Shown: positions 54,412-56,082 of the stretch, in pieces
How positions within the stretch are numbered: the first letter of the stretch is position 1
Layout: every line of letters begins with the position of its first letter
Assembly: GCA_018668695.1 (NCBI GenBank)
Contig: JABJBS010000053.1
Location: 1-56,082 of the forward strand
Length of the DNA stretch: 56,082 nucleotides
From: Deltaproteobacteria bacterium
Lineage (GTDB): Bacteria; Myxococcota; XYA12-FULL-58-9; JABJBS01
Direction of reading: 5' to 3'
The notes under the pieces: generated by a model
Seen by the model: the letters and a program-made list of their open reading frames with translations, nothing else
What the model was told of the DNA's origin: nothing
Databases searched by the model: none
Program-made: the position numbers and the translations under genes

Positions 54412-54708
54412 ATGACACGCATCGTAAACTGTAAAAAGCTCGGTAAAGAATTACCTGGTCTCGAATTTGCCCCGCTGAAGAATGAGCTCGGCGAAAGAAT
54501 TTATCAAGAAATCTCGCAAGAGGCGTGGGGAGAGTGGCTCAAGCACTCAACCATGGTGATCAACGAATACCGCCTCAATCCAGCCGAAGCTAAAGCTCAA
54601 GATATTCTGAGCGAGCAAATGTTTAATTTTTTCTTCGGAGAAGGTGTGGAAGCTCCACCAGAATTTATCGATATTCAACCCGCCGCAGAAGCAGCTCCTG
54701 AAGAATAA
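54412..54708 (+). CDS. yggX: Fe(2+)-trafficking / oxidative damage protection protein YggX
   Basis: A 98-residue protein. MTRIVNCKKL with Cys7, GERIYQEISQEAWGEWLKH and an E-M-F-N-F-F end to the helical part are the YggX family signature. It protects iron-sulfur enzymes against oxidation and aids iron trafficking. The ATG at 54412 has GAGGAG six bases upstream. A 14-residue acidic Ala/Pro/Glu tail extends the E. coli length. It converges on the glycosyltransferase gene with one base between the stop codons. Confidence 0.95.
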   Translation: MTRIVNCKKLGKELPGLEFAPLKNELGERIYQEISQEAWGEWLKHSTMVINEYRLNPAEAKAQDILSEQMFNFFFGEGVEAPPEFIDIQPAAEAAPEE

Positions 54709-54709
54709 T

Positions 54710-55897
54710 CTACAACGGTTTCAGCCAACCTCGTTCATAGCAAGCATCTAATATCACTTGAAAACGGTGCTCCATCGTATGCTCCCCAACAACCAGTTTA
54801 TGACCGTTTGAGGCTACTTCTCGGCATTTTTCCGGCTCAGCTAAAAGCTCTTCTACTCTAGTGGCTAAGGACGTTGAATCGGCATAGGTAAACAAATGCT
54901 CTCCCGGTGTGAAGAGCTCAAGTAACTCCGAACACTCCTCGGCCAGTAACGCGCCGCCACTGGCAAGCACATCAAAAACCCGCATGGTGATGATATCTCT
55001 TTGGTACAAGCGCGGAATGTCGAGGTTGAGCTGGCTCGCGCAGTAAATTCGAGTCAGTTCCTCACCGTGGTTTGCGACACCTCGGTAGGTCACGCCCGCA
55101 GTTTCCCACCCAGTATCTCCCCAAACTTGGATACCCGCATCGCTCAAGCTTTTCACACGCTCCATGCGTAAAAGATGAGCCAGGCGGCCATTCGCGGCCT
55201 CCAGACATTGAATACGTTCGCTCTGCGCGGTGACGTAAATCAAGAATTCTTCCGGTAAAGCCTCTGCTGGATCCGTTAAACCGCACCAATTACTATGACC
55301 CGCCCGGGCATCGAATATGCCTTGGAGAAACGCGTCCAGCTCCGGCACTCTTCTCTCCAGCTGGTGTTCGTCTAATACCGGCATAAAACCGGCCGAGTCG
55401 CCTTGCAGTGAATTACCAACAAAGCTTACCCGCGCTGAGTAAGGCTTAAGTGACTCGGTATGATCAACCGGTGCTCTCCTCTCATGAGGAGCTGCCAACT
55501 TAAGCGGCCGCACATCTTTGATCTCAAGGGCTTTAAAATCCTCAACCGATGCCTCGCGGTGACTGAAGACCATACAGGAGGCCAGTTCGGTGCCGTTACG
55601 AACCGCCATGCGCCCCGCAGGAAGGGGATCAATGGTCCAGCTCAAATACGGCTTACGAACAAAAGTAGCCAAGAGGGCCAAATCAGGGCTGTAGTTAATA
55701 CTGATGATTAGATCGGGGTTCCACTCACGACACATCGAGCGAAAAGGACCCACTTTCAGCTCCGCCGCGGGCAAAACCTTGACCTCGAAACCCGAACGCT
55801 TAAAAAGTGCCACCAAATCCTTCTGAATAAGACGGTACTCAATAACAACGATACGCCCTCGCGTGTCTGCATGCTGAATCGAAGATGTACTGCTCAT
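54710..55897 (-). CDS. CgeB-like glycosyltransferase (DUF3880 + Glyco_trans_1_2)
   Basis: A 395-residue GT-B fold protein. The N-terminal half has the CgeB/DUF3880 signature (NPDLIISINYSP, PYLSWTIDPLP). The C-terminal half matches Glyco_trans_1_2: LNLDIPRLYQRDIITMRVFD, LASGGALLAEE, LFTPGEHLFTYAD and SNGHKLVVGEHTMEHR. It should transfer a sugar from a nucleotide sugar in the cytoplasm. The ATG at 55897 follows GGAGGGG at good distance; the extension to 55939 is dropped. The acceptor is unknown; flagellin or surface glycan modification is common for relatives. Confidence 0.85.
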   Translation of the reverse strand: MSSTSSIQHADTRGRIVVIEYRLIQKDLVALFKRSGFEVKVLPAAELKVGPFRSMCREWNPDLIISINYSPDLALLATFVRKPYLSWTIDPLPAGRMAVRNGTELASCMVFSHREASVEDFKALEIKDVRPLKLAAPHERRAPVDHTESLKPYSARVSFVGNSLQGDSAGFMPVLDEHQLERRVPELDAFLQGIFDARAGHSNWCGLTDPAEALPEEFLIYVTAQSERIQCLEAANGRLAHLLRMERVKSLSDAGIQVWGDTGWETAGVTYRGVANHGEELTRIYCASQLNLDIPRLYQRDIITMRVFDVLASGGALLAEECSELLELFTPGEHLFTYADSTSLATRVEELLAEPEKCREVASNGHKLVVGEHTMEHRFQVILDACYERGWLKPL

Positions 55898-56023
55898 AGC
55901 AACCCCTCCACCCGCAGTATAAGGACATTCGAGGTACACGCCAACGATTGATTCTACGGAGCGCGCGGTCTATTGTTGAGCCGCATTAAAGAAGTTGTAA
56001 AAGCCAACTTAGGAGACTTAAGC

Positions 56024-56082
56024 ATGGGACTATTCGATAAATTACGCGGCGAACTGGTTGATATTATTGAGTGGATCGACGA
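56024..56082 (+). CDS. SPFH/YdjI-like (virion-core-protein-like) protein, start only
   Basis: Only 19 codons are in the window, cut by the right edge. The start MGLFDKLRGELVDIIEWID matches the N-terminus of the bacterial YdjI/virion-core-protein-like SPFH family. AGGAG lies eight bases before the ATG. SPFH proteins of this group form membrane-associated or stress-related oligomers; nothing more can be seen here. Confidence 0.75.
   Translation, partial: MGLFDKLRGELVDIIEWID

Noticed and set aside
1-56082. Prophage, genomic island or insertion sequence
   Set aside because: No integrase, transposase, tRNA-linked direct repeats or phage structural genes were seen; the partial SPFH gene at the right edge has a virion-core-like name only by family history.

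Overview
The window looks like chromosomal DNA of a free-living, aerobic, Gram-negative bacterium of the Myxococcota / former Deltaproteobacteria type, most likely marine. This placement is inferred from gene style, not from a marker gene: Cys-rich repeats of the form CGDGxxxxxEQCDDGN, many lipoproteins with clear lipoboxes, large outer-membrane proteins, a mosaic LNR surface protein, eukaryote-type Ser/Thr kinases (one of 2,126 residues), heme A synthase and MsrB. No rRNA, tRNA, CRISPR array, integrase, transposase or phage gene was seen. Genes are packed tightly; several convergent pairs overlap at their stop codons, and no gap between called genes exceeds about 290 bases.

Layout. 1-3.6 kb: the 3' part of a secreted Cys-rich LNR mosaic protein, closed by a strong terminator. 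3.6-9.6 kb: a radical SAM protein, an RND/MMPL exporter, a cysteine-free OhrR-like MarR regulator, a ROK sugar kinase and an NRDE/TANGO2 protein. 9.6-14.7 kb: a tightly coupled three-gene outer-membrane unit (small barrel; peptidase-propeller-barrel protein; lipoprotein). 14.7-18.8 kb, minus strand: a protein-arginine-deiminase lipoprotein, a HEAT-like exported protein and a Vms1/ANKZF1-type release-factor domain protein, in that order. 19-26 kb: a lipoprotein nuclease, a VLCAD/ACAD9-type acyl-CoA dehydrogenase, a DUF72 protein, msrB, fabF, ctaA and tpm. 26-32.7 kb: a receiver-PilZ protein, a thioesterase, a membrane Ser/Thr kinase, a histidine phosphatase, a 2-oxoglutarate oxygenase and a lipoprotein. 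32.7-40.2 kb: an acyl-CoA-binding protein, a Cas4-like plus DEDDy nuclease fusion, an unknown protein, an S9 peptidase, a GT2-Rossmann fusion, a class V PLP enzyme and a Nudix hydrolase. 40.2-50.7 kb, minus strand: two lipoproteins, an SDR and the giant Ser/Thr-His hybrid kinase. 50.9-56 kb: a lipoprotein coupled to sppA, a second class V PLP enzyme, yggX, a CgeB-type glycosyltransferase and the start of an SPFH/YdjI-like gene.

How the parts fit. Lipid handling (FabF, acyl-CoA dehydrogenase, ACBP, hotdog thioesterase), respiration (CtaA), redox and iron repair (MsrB, YggX) and envelope assembly or turnover (outer-membrane unit, SppA, lipoproteins, RND) are all present, as in a normal core-plus-accessory stretch. 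The striking feature is the number of families better known from eukaryotes: LNR repeats, PAD, the Vms1 release-factor domain, ACBP, TANGO2/NRDE, TPMT, VLCAD/ACAD9 and Ser/Thr kinases. The best candidates for something little described are the PAD / HEAT / VLRF1 transcription unit, the peptidase-propeller-barrel outer-membrane unit, and the giant dual kinase.
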